In this document: one piece after another, positions 25,192 to 33,086 of the stretch | Position numbering within the stretch: position 1 is the stretch's first letter | How the letters are laid out: the number at the start of each line of letters is the position of its first letter | Source: CAZRCZ01 sp964598765 | GTDB lineage: Bacteria; Sumerlaeota; Sumerlaeia; MVZB01; JAJFLK01 | Assembly: GCA_964598765.1 (NCBI GenBank) | Contig: CAZRCZ010000004.1 | Location: 62,001 to 126,000 of the forward strand | DNA length: 64,000 nucleotides | Direction: 5' to 3' | Position numbers and translations under genes: made by a program | Notes under the pieces: generated by a model | Databases searched by the model: none | What the model saw: the letters and a program-made list of their open reading frames with translations, nothing else | Told to the model about the DNA's origin: nothing

Positions 25192-26352
25192 ATGTCGGAA
25201 TGGATCGGTTACGGACGCAAGGCCCGCCGGGCCTACGGATTTGACGAAATCGCGCTGGTCCCCGGCAACGTGACGATCAATCCCGCCGAGGTGGACGTCG
25301 GGATGAAGATCGGGAGCAAGACCTATCCCGTTCCGATCATCGCCGCCGCGATGGACGGCGTCGTGGACGTGCGGTTCGCCGTTGCGATGGGCAAATTCGG
25401 CGCGCTCGCCATTCTGAACCTCGAAGGAGTCCAAACGCGCTACGAAGACCCCGGCAGTGTCATCAGCGAAATCGCCGAGGCCGCGCCCGACAAGGCGACC
25501 GAGCTTCTCCAAAAAATTTACCGCGAGCCGATCAAGGAGGAATTGATCGCGCGCCGCGTCGCGGAGATCAAGGCCGGCGGCGCGCCCCCCATCGTCTCCG
25601 CCATTCCCCAGCGCGCCGAAAAGTTCGGTCCCGTCGCGCAGGAGGCGGGCGCGGAAATCTTCGTCGTTCAAAGCACCGTCAGCACCGTCCGGCACGTCTC
25701 CACCCAATACAAATCGCTCGATCTGGAAAAGTTTTGCGCCTCGATGAAAATCCCCGTCCTTGTCGGGAATTGCGTGACGATCGGCGTCTGCAAGGAATTG
25801 CTGGAAGCCGGAGCTTCCGGTCTCTTGATCGGCGTTGGTCCGGGAGCCGCCTGCACGACGCGCGGCGTGCTCGGCCTCGGCGTGCCGCAGGTGACGGCGA
25901 CGGTGGACGCCGCCCACGCCCGCGATTTCCACTACAAGCGCACCGGCAAATATGTCCCCGTCATCACTGACGGCGGGATGAGCACGGGAGGCGACATCTG
26001 CAAGGCGCTGGCTTGCGGCGCCGACGGCGTGATCGTCGGCTCGGCCTTCGCCCGCGCCAAGGAAGCCCCCGGACGCGGCTTTCATTGGGGCATGGCGACG
26101 CCGCACGAAAATCTTCCGCGCGGCACGCGCATCAAGGTCGGCATCACCGGCTCGTTGGAGGAAATCCTCGTCGGTCCGGCGCGGCTGGATGACGGATCGC
26201 AAAATCTGGTCGGCGCGCTCAAGACCTGCATGGGATCGGTCGGCGCGCGCGATTTGCGGGAATTTCAATTGACCGAATTGGTGATCGCTCCGGCGATCAA
26301 GACCGAGGGGAAACTTTTCCAAAAAGCGCAGAGCGTCGGGATGGGGAAATAA
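25192..26352 (+). CDS. GuaB3 family IMP dehydrogenase-related protein
   Basis: A 386-residue TIM-barrel protein of the IMP dehydrogenase/GMP reductase superfamily. The catalytic-loop Cys is in 'GVGPGAACTTRGVLGLG', and the phosphate-binding elements 'DGGMSTGGDICKALACGADG' and 'VIVGSAFA' are clear. It lacks the CBS (Bateman) domains of standard GuaB and matches the shorter GuaB3 type ('RKARRAYGFDEIALVPG' at the start). GuaB3 proteins convert IMP to XMP in some lineages; elsewhere the role is not settled. A canonical promoter lies just upstream and the gene stands alone. Confidence 0.9.
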   Translation: MSEWIGYGRKARRAYGFDEIALVPGNVTINPAEVDVGMKIGSKTYPVPIIAAAMDGVVDVRFAVAMGKFGALAILNLEGVQTRYEDPGSVISEIAEAAPDKATELLQKIYREPIKEELIARRVAEIKAGGAPPIVSAIPQRAEKFGPVAQEAGAEIFVVQSTVSTVRHVSTQYKSLDLEKFCASMKIPVLVGNCVTIGVCKELLEAGASGLLIGVGPGAACTTRGVLGLGVPQVTATVDAAHARDFHYKRTGKYVPVITDGGMSTGGDICKALACGADGVIVGSAFARAKEAPGRGFHWGMATPHENLPRGTRIKVGITGSLEEILVGPARLDDGSQNLVGALKTCMGSVGARDLREFQLTELVIAPAIKTEGKLFQKAQSVGMGK

Positions 26353-26358
26353 TCCGGG

Positions 26359-26390
26359 ATTTCAAATCTCAATTTTGAAATCTGAGATTT
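26359..26390. repeat. two overlapping alternative hairpins after the GuaB3-like gene
   Basis: ATTTCAAA (26359-26366) pairs with TTTGAAAT (26374-26381), and AAATCTCA (26364-26371) pairs with TGAGATTT (26383-26390). The two eight-base stems share bases and cannot form together. No T-run follows, so a simple intrinsic terminator is not supported. Confidence 0.6.
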
Positions 26391-26402
26391 CGCGGTTGAT
26401 CT

Positions 26403-26535
26403 TTCACCACCAAGGCACAAAGACACCAAGCCAAGGCGCACGCTCAATCGCGTTCGTAATCGTTATCCAAATGCCTGTTGGGATCGCTTGGTCCGGACTC
26501 TAGGTCTTCTTGGTGGCTTGACGACTTGGCGGTGA
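26403..26535. repeat. dispersed inverted repeat family B (copy with both arms)
   Basis: TTCACCACCAAGGCACAAAG and its continuation to 26430 face a degenerate inverse arm at 26510-26535 (TTGGTGGCTTGACGACTTGG, then CGGTGA). It fills the space between the convergent GuaB3-like gene and the last gene of the pseudopilin array. Confidence 0.75.
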
Positions 26536-26546
26536 CACAACCGTAA

Positions 26547-27371
26547 TCAGTAACCGTAATTATTGAGATCGTCCGCCTCGGTTCCTTTGTATTGGGAACC
26601 GGGGTCGTCCGAAGGAGGCGCAACGCCGTCATAGGTCGTGCCGTTCACGCCAACCGAATAAACTTGGAACGTGGCCGGATTATAGAAGGTTTCCGTCGCC
26701 GCGAAGGGATTGTTCGCGGGCAGTTCGGGTTGCGAGCTGGCGGGTTTGGCTCCGGCCCACATTTGCGCGCCTTGGCCGGAATAGGCCGGAATGCCCGTGA
26801 TGCCGAGATGCGAAGTTAGAAAAATGCCCGAAAGATATTCCGCCGAATTGACGAACTCGAAGGGGAATCCGAAGGAATCCAATATCTGCGCTTCTCCCTC
26901 CGGAAGCGCGTTGCCCAAATCATCCTTCGCCAGAATGATTTTGGAGCTAAACTCGATGTAGGGTCCGTCCCAAGTGCTGGGATAAGGAACCGAGCTGTCG
27001 CCACTCAAGCTGTGAACCAATTCCAGATAAAGGAACCCTGCGCCTTGTCGCTGGTTGCCGACGCCGACCAAGGCGTTGACCGTCGCGCTGGGAGCGCGCG
27101 AGGTGATGGCCGGAGTTCCGCCGATGTTGGGGGTGATCGTTCCCGATCCGCTCAGGGGCAATTCGCCCGTGTCAATTTCGTAGCGGACGGCGGCGACCGA
27201 CAGCTCGCGGATCGTGTTGCGCGTGGCCGCGATCTTGGCGCGCAGGGTCTGGCCGGTATAGACGTTGGTCGCGATCGTCGCCAAGATGCTGATGATCAGC
27301 ACCACGACCATCAATTCGAGCAACGTGATGGCCCGGCTTCGCCGAAAAGATGCGGGATCGTTCTGTCTCAT
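26547..27371 (-). CDS. GspG-like pseudopilin, array gene 6
   Basis: A 274-residue prepilin-like protein, last in the array. The type III leader ends at Arg-Ala, with cleavage before 'ITLLELMVVVLIISILATIA': Ile at +1, Glu at +5, then the hydrophobic alpha-1 helix. The body has 'TWDGPYIEFSS', the GspG-type 'W.GPY' motif, but the usual 'DPWG.PY' is changed to 'LDSFGFPFEF'. The C-terminus ends with 'GTEADDLNNYGY', an acidic stretch in place of the calcium loop. The prepilin peptidase must be encoded elsewhere. This is the most divergent array member. Confidence 0.85.
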   Translation of the reverse strand: MRQNDPASFRRSRAITLLELMVVVLIISILATIATNVYTGQTLRAKIAATRNTIRELSVAAVRYEIDTGELPLSGSGTITPNIGGTPAITSRAPSATVNALVGVGNQRQGAGFLYLELVHSLSGDSSVPYPSTWDGPYIEFSSKIILAKDDLGNALPEGEAQILDSFGFPFEFVNSAEYLSGIFLTSHLGITGIPAYSGQGAQMWAGAKPASSQPELPANNPFAATETFYNPATFQVYSVGVNGTTYDGVAPPSDDPGSQYKGTEADDLNNYGY

Positions 27372-27441
27372 GCGCTTAAACCTTCTTCAAACAACTCCAT
27401 TGGATAAAACCTTCTGTTTTCGCCTGCCCTTCCTCTCCCGA

Positions 27442-28206
27442 TCAAGGGAACGTGTCGTTCCGCCGAACCAGCGTCCCGAAGAAATAAACGATGTCGTCGG
27501 CGTTGACCCCCGGATTCGGTCCGTCGCTGAAGCCGTTGGGCCCGAAGGAAACGATGGCAAAGCGGTCGAAGCGATCGTCGGTCGTCGTCAACTGTCCGTT
27601 GGAAAACGAGCTGGTGTCAATTTGCGTGTAAGTGGACGGAATGCCTGACGTTCCCGACGTGTCGCCGACGATCCCGATGGGGGAATACATGCGGTAAGGA
27701 TTGCCCCAAGGATCGAGCGGATAGTCCCTCTGCTCATATTGCGACGTCGGAGGAAGGCCGCTCTTGAAAACCCGCTGGGGCTGAACGAAGGGTCCGGCCC
27801 AATCGCTTTCCATCTGTCGCACGGTGTTCGACGAGGACGCGGTGTCCAGAATGTCCTGAACGCCAACCTGTTGGGAGGGGTTGATGTTGACGTTGATCAA
27901 TTGAAGCGAAAGTCCGTCCTCGTTGAGGAGGTCGTCGGTCCGGATCGGATCGCGCGCCGTCAGAACGGTCGGGATGTCGTCCAAAACCTGAAGCGGCACG
28001 TAATAGCCGTGGATCATCCCGCACATGTCCTCGCCATGCGCCAGAGCCTCGCATTCGGACCTTGCCACGCTCACCCGCGCTTGCGCGGACCGGTTGATCA
28101 CCACCGGCACGGCGAGCGTCGCCAGTAGGCTGACGATCAACAGGACCACCATCAGTTCGGTCAGGGTGACGCCGGCTTTGTATCGCCCAGTCGTTTCTCT
28201 CATCAT
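27442..28206 (-). CDS. GspG-like pseudopilin, array gene 5
   Basis: A 254-residue protein with a short leader and cleavage site 'KAG/VTLTELMVVLLIVSLL' (Glu at +5). It has the paired motifs 'WAGPFVQ' and 'YPLDPWGNPYRMYSP' of GspG and ends with 'SFGPNGFSDGPNPGVNADDI', a glycine/aspartate loop at the place where GspG binds calcium. 'AHGEDMCGMIHGYYVPLQVL' after the helix has its counterpart in array gene 4, showing that the two are duplicates. Confidence 0.88.
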   Translation of the reverse strand: MMRETTGRYKAGVTLTELMVVLLIVSLLATLAVPVVINRSAQARVSVARSECEALAHGEDMCGMIHGYYVPLQVLDDIPTVLTARDPIRTDDLLNEDGLSLQLINVNINPSQQVGVQDILDTASSSNTVRQMESDWAGPFVQPQRVFKSGLPPTSQYEQRDYPLDPWGNPYRMYSPIGIVGDTSGTSGIPSTYTQIDTSSFSNGQLTTTDDRFDRFAIVSFGPNGFSDGPNPGVNADDIVYFFGTLVRRNDTFP

Positions 28207-28255
28207 GCCAACCTCCGGTCTTCTTTATCGGCCAACGGTCTCATCCCTTGAGTCC

Positions 28256-28972
28256 TCATTTCTTCACCGTAAATAAGTATATGACATCATCGTCCCCGTT
28301 GGACGCAAAATCGCTTTTCCCGTCCGGTCCGAAGGAAACGACGGCGAACGAGTCAAATCGCTTCTCCTCATTCGTCAGGACGCCGTCCGAAAAGGCGTCG
28401 TTTTGGAGGGATTGCGGGTCCGACTTGGCCGACAATGTTCCCACAAGCCCGCAGGGGGAATAGAGCCGATAGGGATGTCCCCACGGGTCGAGGGGGTAAT
28501 CATGGCGGACCGTCGCGGGGGGCAACTCCTCAAACAGCGGCGGCGCGGCGGGGTTATCTCCCCCGACGTTCACCCGCTTGGCCTGATAAAAAGGTCCCTT
28601 CCAGTCGGCCAGTTTTGAAGCGGCGGAAACCTGATGCCCCACTTGCTCGGCGCACGGCTTGGCGGCCTCGATCACGCGGATGTTTTCCGACTCATTGGCG
28701 GAATCGTCTGTTCGGCGGGCATGTTCGTTCTTGGCGACCGACATATCATCAAGCATCTGAAGGGGAACAAGAACCCCGTGCGCCTTGGCCACGGCCATTT
28801 CGGCTTGCGCCAACGCCTCCACGTCGGATCGGGCTTGGTCCAGCCTGGATTGCGCCGCTTGTCCGCCATACATCAGCAGGGCGATGCCGGACAAAAGGCC
28901 GATCAGGACCAAAATCGTCAAGAGACCGATGAGTCCGAGTCCAAGGGGGCGATGGTGAAAGCGCTCGATCAT
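28256..28972 (-). CDS. GspG-like pseudopilin lacking Glu5, array gene 4
   Basis: A 238-residue protein similar throughout to array gene 5 ('AKAHGVLVPLQMLDD', 'WKGPFYQAKRV', 'YPLDPWGHPYRLYSP', 'SFGPDGKSDFASNGDDDVIY'). The hydrophobic helix follows 'RPLG/LGLIGLLTILVLIG' and has Gly, not Glu, at +5. Glu5 normally aligns a subunit into the growing pilus, so this protein may cap or initiate a fibre as GspK-type minor pseudopilins do. An alternative is that it is processed and assembled poorly. Confidence 0.85.
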   Translation of the reverse strand: MIERFHHRPLGLGLIGLLTILVLIGLLSGIALLMYGGQAAQSRLDQARSDVEALAQAEMAVAKAHGVLVPLQMLDDMSVAKNEHARRTDDSANESENIRVIEAAKPCAEQVGHQVSAASKLADWKGPFYQAKRVNVGGDNPAAPPLFEELPPATVRHDYPLDPWGHPYRLYSPCGLVGTLSAKSDPQSLQNDAFSDGVLTNEEKRFDSFAVVSFGPDGKSDFASNGDDDVIYLFTVKK

Positions 28973-28979
28973 TAGGTCG

Positions 28980-29798
28980 CTAAAATTGCCTCATGAGATC
29001 GTCGCCTTGGCCGTAATCCCCCGGCCCGGGCGAAGTTCCCGATCCGTCTCCCGGCTTCCCGTTGGGACCGAGGGAAAGAATGACGAACCGGTCGAAGAGA
29101 TCGGCGCGCTGGGTGAACGTCACCGGGGCGTTGAGCGTTCCGATCGTCACGGTATTGATGCTGAAATCGGTGTCGTTGGGCCCCATCCCGCCGGCTTTGG
29201 AGAAGATAATATAGTCATTTCCCCATGGATCGTCCGGCCAGTCGTTCTTGTTGATGTCCCGGTGCCAGTTGAGGTAAGGGCCGTTCCATCCCCCCGCGCC
29301 GAACGTTGTTTCGTTGGTGGAGAATTGGACCCAGAGGTTCGCGTAATTCGTGGACATCTTTTGCGTGCTCAGGTCAATGAAGAAGTTCTGGCCGAAATTC
29401 GGACGGACCGTAGTAACCAGAGCCTCGTCTCTCGTGCCGTCAATCTTCTCCAAAGAATTCGTTGGATCGTTGGCGACATTGTCTCCTCCGATCACATCAT
29501 TCAGTACGTAGAAGCGGTAGTAATAATTCGTGTCAATGCCGGCGCGCTCCTCGGCGTTGGCGAGATGCTCTAGGTCCTGTTCGGTGGCGCGAAGCCGGGC
29601 CGTCTGGCTTCGGTTGGAGACGACCGGAACCAAAATCAACACAAGAATCCCGATGATCGCCATCGTCACGATGATTTCGATGATGCTGAAGCCCTTGGTA
29701 GGTCGGCTCTCCAGAGCCGACGGCTTGAAGCTCGACCGGACGTTGTCGGCTCTGGAGAGCCGACCTACAAAAGTTCTTTTCCCAAGTGTTTTCTTCAT
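28980..29798 (-). CDS. GspG-like pseudopilin with repeat-derived leader, array gene 3
   Basis: A 272-residue protein with a 35-residue leader, cleavage at 'KG/FSIIEIIVTMAIIG' (Glu at +5), the motifs 'GWNGPYLNWHRDINKNDWPD' and 'DPWGNDYIIFS', and a C-terminal 'SLGPNGKPGDGSGTSPGPGD' loop. The extra-long leader is encoded by a perfect 24-bp inverted repeat (29698-29768). The next Met codon is well inside the mature protein, so the long leader is probably real unless a non-ATG start is used nearer the cleavage site. Confidence 0.85.
   Translation of the reverse strand: MKKTLGKRTFVGRLSRADNVRSSFKPSALESRPTKGFSIIEIIVTMAIIGILVLILVPVVSNRSQTARLRATEQDLEHLANAEERAGIDTNYYYRFYVLNDVIGGDNVANDPTNSLEKIDGTRDEALVTTVRPNFGQNFFIDLSTQKMSTNYANLWVQFSTNETTFGAGGWNGPYLNWHRDINKNDWPDDPWGNDYIIFSKAGGMGPNDTDFSINTVTIGTLNAPVTFTQRADLFDRFVILSLGPNGKPGDGSGTSPGPGDYGQGDDLMRQF
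29698..29768. repeat. perfect 24-bp inverted repeat with nested hairpins inside a coding leader
   Basis: Bases 29698-29721 are the exact reverse complement of 29745-29768, with a 23-base loop. Each arm is itself a hairpin (GTCGGCTCT, CC, AGAGCCGAC). The element lies wholly inside the leader-peptide codons of array gene 3 and keeps its reading frame. This is typical of REP/MITE-like mobile palindromes; no second copy was seen in the window. Confidence 0.92.
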
Positions 29799-29823
29799 AA
29801 CGATTCAACCCTCTCGCGTCGGG

Positions 29824-30699
29824 CTAGAAAATTCTCCAAAGGTCGTCTCCGCCTCCCAAAAGACTGGTTTCGCGGAAGTAGTCAATCGAATTGGCTCCGG
29901 TGCCCACGCCCGGCAATCCATCCGGTCCCGTGCTGTAAATGATTGCCGTTCCGAAATTCGATTCAGTGACACCTCCCAGAGTGAGCGCGGTTTGCCCCGC
30001 CGCCGTTCCCATTTTGCCGGGACCAAAGAAAATATACGGCGCACCCCATGGATCAACCGGCGTCTCCTCGCCGTTGGCGAAATCGTCGTTAAACGGATCG
30101 GCTGATGTAGAGGCTGACATAAAAATCGGGATCGGACCGCTGGTTGTCGCGGCAATACCCACTCCACTGCTTGAATCAAGATTGAATAGCCGGAATCGAG
30201 GACTGTTTACGCTAGTCGCAACTGCGGGAGGAGCAGGTACTTGAAAATCGGAAAGAGGCAAAAACTTCGTCTTGTTAAAAGTCGTATACGGCCCATTCCA
30301 CAGCGGGGCAAGCGTTCCGAGTTGAGTTGCCGACGCTTGTTCGAGCGCCGTAAGAGGGGCGTTCCAATAACCGTTAGGGACCGACCGAACCGCTTGGGCT
30401 TTTTGAGCGGGGGTGGAAGCCGCGTTGTTCCAAGTGTCCAAATCCGCCGCCGGATTGTCCAAATCGCTCAGGCGGAAATAATGAGCTGTGTCGGCATTGG
30501 CCAGCGTTTCCGCCGTTTCCAACGAACGCATGTCATCAAGCGCCGCCGTGAGGCGAGTCGCTTCCAACCTTTTACGGACAATCGGGATCAGGATCAACGC
30601 CAAGATGGCGATGATCGAGGCGACGGCGGTCAATTCAATCGCCGTGAACCCGCGCCGACGGTGGGGCGTTGCCTGCGAAGTGTTGCGATTCTTTGTCAT
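29824..30699 (-). CDS. GspG-like pseudopilin, array gene 2
   Basis: A 291-residue protein starting at the ATG at 30699, which is preceded by AGGACGG; earlier in-frame Met codons lie inside the previous gene. The cleavage site is 'RRRG/FTAIELTAVASIIAIL' with Glu at +5. The 'LWNGPYTTFNKT' and 'PVDPWGAPYIFFGP' motifs are GspG-like, and the end has 'STGPDGLPGVGTGANSIDYF'. A long low-similarity insert between the first helix and 'WNGPY' distinguishes it from the shorter members. Confidence 0.88.
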   Translation of the reverse strand: MTKNRNTSQATPHRRRGFTAIELTAVASIIAILALILIPIVRKRLEATRLTAALDDMRSLETAETLANADTAHYFRLSDLDNPAADLDTWNNAASTPAQKAQAVRSVPNGYWNAPLTALEQASATQLGTLAPLWNGPYTTFNKTKFLPLSDFQVPAPPAVATSVNSPRFRLFNLDSSSGVGIAATTSGPIPIFMSASTSADPFNDDFANGEETPVDPWGAPYIFFGPGKMGTAAGQTALTLGGVTESNFGTAIIYSTGPDGLPGVGTGANSIDYFRETSLLGGGDDLWRIF

Positions 30700-30721
30700 A
30701 CCCGTCCTCTTAAAACGCCTA

Positions 30722-31639
30722 TCAAAACGAATGAACGATGTCATCGGTCCCGTCATCAAGCATTCCCACCTGTCCGAGGGTGGGATTCGGAACGCCCGGC
30801 CATTTCAGGCTGGTCAACATCGCGGTATAATTCACGTTGGTCGTGTTATTGTCCAGATGAACATTGGCCGGAACGGTCGAAGCCGCGCTTTTCAGCGTGA
30901 AATCGGCGGTTCCTCCCACGACCATGTCCCCCTTGACGTAAAGCGCGCCGGCGAAAAGCGTGTTGTAATCCGCCGCGCTTGTATTCTCATTTCCTCCCGG
31001 GCATCCTCCCGGGCCGTAGCTCACGACCGCGTTGAGGTAATCCCCTTCCTCGCTTTCCTTGGCGATGAAATAAGGGACGAGGTTGCCGCCTGCGTCGGTC
31101 CCGGACTTCAAGGCAAAAAAGACATAGGGATTGCCCCATGGATCGGCGGGCCAATTCACGATCGAAATAGCCGGGTTCCCAGTATTGGCCTCATAAACGT
31201 CCGGCAGGCGCATCTTGATCAATCCGCTTCGCCCTCCCCGACTGCTTCGGGCGCGGGTGAAACTTTCCCCCATGTAGGGACCGGACCAGCCGTTCTGAAT
31301 GCGCGAAAGGATCAGGGGCGTTCCTCCCGGAAGATAGCCGTAATAGTCCAAGGCCGTCACGACCCGATTGGGATTAGGCTGGCCGGTGGTCTCGTCAAAA
31401 AGAATCAGGGATTTGGATTCATTCAGATGGCAATATCGGGGGAAAAACTGCAGGTCGTCGTGGGCGAAAGAAAGCGCCGTGGCGATCTGGTTGCACTCGG
31501 CAATGGCCGCCTTGCGGATGGCGTTGACGTAAAACGTGTTGATCGAGAAAATGGCGATGCCCGACAGCAACGCGATCAGCGCCGCCACGATCATGATCTC
31601 CACCAGCGTAAAGGCTTGTCGTCCGCTCTTGAATTTCAT
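30722..31639 (-). CDS. GspG-like pseudopilin, array gene 1
   Basis: A 305-residue protein starting at ATG 31639, the first of the six. The leader is short, with cleavage 'RQA/FTLVEIMIVAALIALL' (Glu at +5, Ala at -1). The motifs 'GWSGPYMGESF' and 'NWPADPWGNPYVFFALKSGT' are present. Its C-terminus is longer than in the others and carries an extra beta-type domain ('YVKGDMVVGGTADFTLKSAA') that the rest lack. It is about 120 bases downstream of a strong predicted promoter and probably heads the whole transcript. Confidence 0.88.
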   Translation of the reverse strand: MKFKSGRQAFTLVEIMIVAALIALLSGIAIFSINTFYVNAIRKAAIAECNQIATALSFAHDDLQFFPRYCHLNESKSLILFDETTGQPNPNRVVTALDYYGYLPGGTPLILSRIQNGWSGPYMGESFTRARSSRGGRSGLIKMRLPDVYEANTGNPAISIVNWPADPWGNPYVFFALKSGTDAGGNLVPYFIAKESEEGDYLNAVVSYGPGGCPGGNENTSAADYNTLFAGALYVKGDMVVGGTADFTLKSAASTVPANVHLDNNTTNVNYTAMLTSLKWPGVPNPTLGQVGMLDDGTDDIVHSF

Positions 31640-31767
31640 CGTTCGAAAACTTGCGTTTTGCCCGCCTTGGACGCCAAACCCCCTTTTCCCCATGGTTTGG
31701 GGTTCGGTTCCGCGTACTGTTTGCTCCCTCCGCCTCATGGAGCGGTCTCTCACCGCCCAACGTGTTC

Positions 31768-31796
31768 TTTATAGTTCGCTTGGGCGGGAGTGTCAA
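31768..31796 (-). promoter_or_regulatory. near-consensus sigma70 promoter for the pseudopilin array
   Basis: On the minus strand TTGACA (31796-31791) and TATAAA (31773-31768) are 17 bases apart. It is the best promoter match in the window and precedes array gene 1 by about 130 bases. No comparable promoter was seen inside the array. Confidence 0.8.
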
Positions 31797-32095
31797 CCGA
31801 GATTGTCCTGAACGGCTGATTTTCTTGCCATTTCTTAGCATGGATTTATGAGCCCCCAAGGGCGCCAAGTCATGGGAATGCGTGGATTATAGTTTGCATC
31901 TTTAGTTTTCCGGGCTCGATGGGTAGCCGGACCTCACGCGGGTGATTCGCGCCGCCCGCGGTTTCGCATTTCGGCGACTTTGGCGTTTTGTAGGTTGATC
32001 GCGCGCGGATGAAGGATTCTTGAACTTTGCGCCGAATCTGCCAAGATGGATGCGGCAAATGCCGAGTCCGCAAGCGTTTCCTTCAGGAGTGAACC
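31797..32095. other. intergenic region between the array promoter and the NagB-like gene
   Basis: About 300 bases with no gene. It holds a CGCGGG/CCCGCG hairpin at 31937-31960 and a short AGGAGTGAA ribosome site just before 32096. A weak promoter-like TTGAAC with AAGATG 17 bases later lies around 32020-32050. Nothing else is recognisable. Confidence 0.5.
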
Positions 32096-33022
32096 ATGAG
32101 CCGATTCAAACCCGCCTTGGCGAAATTTTTGGCGTTCCGCGACGTGAAAGCCTGCGAACGGGTCCGCAGGATCAAGCGGAGCGAAATCGCCCGGCACAAA
32201 AATCCCGCGTTCAAAATCCGCGTCGTGGACGATCCCTCGCAATTTTACGGCGAATTCGCCACGGACCTCGTGAGCCGGATCGTCCGCGCGCGGGAAGCTG
32301 GAGAAACATTCACGGCCATTCTGCCTGTCGGTCCCGTTCCGCAATACGCCATCGCCGCCGAGATGATTAACCGCCTCGGAATTTCGTGCGATCACGTCGT
32401 CACGTTCAACATGGACGAATACGCCGATGAAAATGGGCGGACCGCTCCGGCGGATTGGGAGGGATCGTTTGCCACGGCGATGCGCGCGAATTTTTTTAAT
32501 CGCGTCGAAAAGAAACTGCGTCCCAAACCCCAAAACATTCATTTCCCGACCGATAAAAACGTCGAGGACTACCACAGATTGATGGAAGACGGCGGCGGCG
32601 TGGATTGCTGTTACGGCGGGATCGGCTGGTGCGGCCACATCGCGTTCTGGGAATCGCATTTGGGATTGGATTTCATCGGCGATCTCCCCGGCTACAAAAG
32701 ACAACATGGCCGGATCGTCGAGTTGAATCCGATGACGATCATGCAGAACGCGCTTCATAGTTTCGGCGGCGATTGGAGTTGGGTTCCGCCCAAAGCCGCG
32801 ACGATCGGCCCGAAGGAAATCCTCATGGCGCGGTATCGGTCGTTTTGGCTTGATGGAACGTGCGGCGTCGCGACGACGATGGCGTGGCAACGCTTCATCG
32901 CGCGCCTCGTCGCGCATGGTCCGGTTCATCCGTGCGTGCCCGGGTCCATTTTGCAGGAGACGCCGTGCGATTATACGATTCTTGGCCTCGTGGCGGATGA
33001 CGTGAAGATTGAGATGTCTTGA
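32096..33022 (+). CDS. NagB-like glucosamine-6-phosphate deaminase/isomerase
   Basis: A 308-residue sugar-phosphate isomerase of the NagB/RpiA fold. The phosphate loop is near 'AILPVGPVPQYAIAAEMI'; the active-site block 'VVTFNMDEYADENGR' holds the conserved Asp-Glu, and 'GGIGWCGHIAFWESHLG' holds the catalytic His. NagB converts glucosamine-6-phosphate to fructose-6-phosphate and ammonia. The N-terminus is about 40 residues longer than in E. coli NagB, and the GHIAF context (WES instead of NEP) differs, so a related sugar-phosphate substrate is possible. It overlaps nothing and precedes the ceramidase-like gene by 64 bases. Confidence 0.8.
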   Translation: MSRFKPALAKFLAFRDVKACERVRRIKRSEIARHKNPAFKIRVVDDPSQFYGEFATDLVSRIVRAREAGETFTAILPVGPVPQYAIAAEMINRLGISCDHVVTFNMDEYADENGRTAPADWEGSFATAMRANFFNRVEKKLRPKPQNIHFPTDKNVEDYHRLMEDGGGVDCCYGGIGWCGHIAFWESHLGLDFIGDLPGYKRQHGRIVELNPMTIMQNALHSFGGDWSWVPPKAATIGPKEILMARYRSFWLDGTCGVATTMAWQRFIARLVAHGPVHPCVPGSILQETPCDYTILGLVADDVKIEMS

Positions 33023-33030
33023 ATCTATTC

Positions 33031-33062
33031 AGAGCAAGAGCAAGAGTAAGAGCAGGTGCAAG
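33031..33062. repeat. dispersed purine-rich hexamer repeat (copy 3)
   Basis: AGAGCAAGAGCAAGAGTAAG, continuing AGCAGGTGCAAG, between the NagB-like and ceramidase-like genes. Same units as at 14552, 17024 and 61149. Confidence 0.85.
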
Positions 33063-33086
33063 AACGGAAATCGGAAGGGGCTTTTG

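Noticed and set aside
26547..31639. Possible CRISPR-like or tandem repeat behaviour of the six pseudopilin genes
   Set aside because: The units are diverged protein-coding genes; there are no short direct repeats with unique spacers.
31797..32095. tRNA or small RNA gene in the 300-base space before the NagB-like gene
   Set aside because: Only one six-base hairpin was found; no cloverleaf, anticodon arm or terminator could be assembled by eye.
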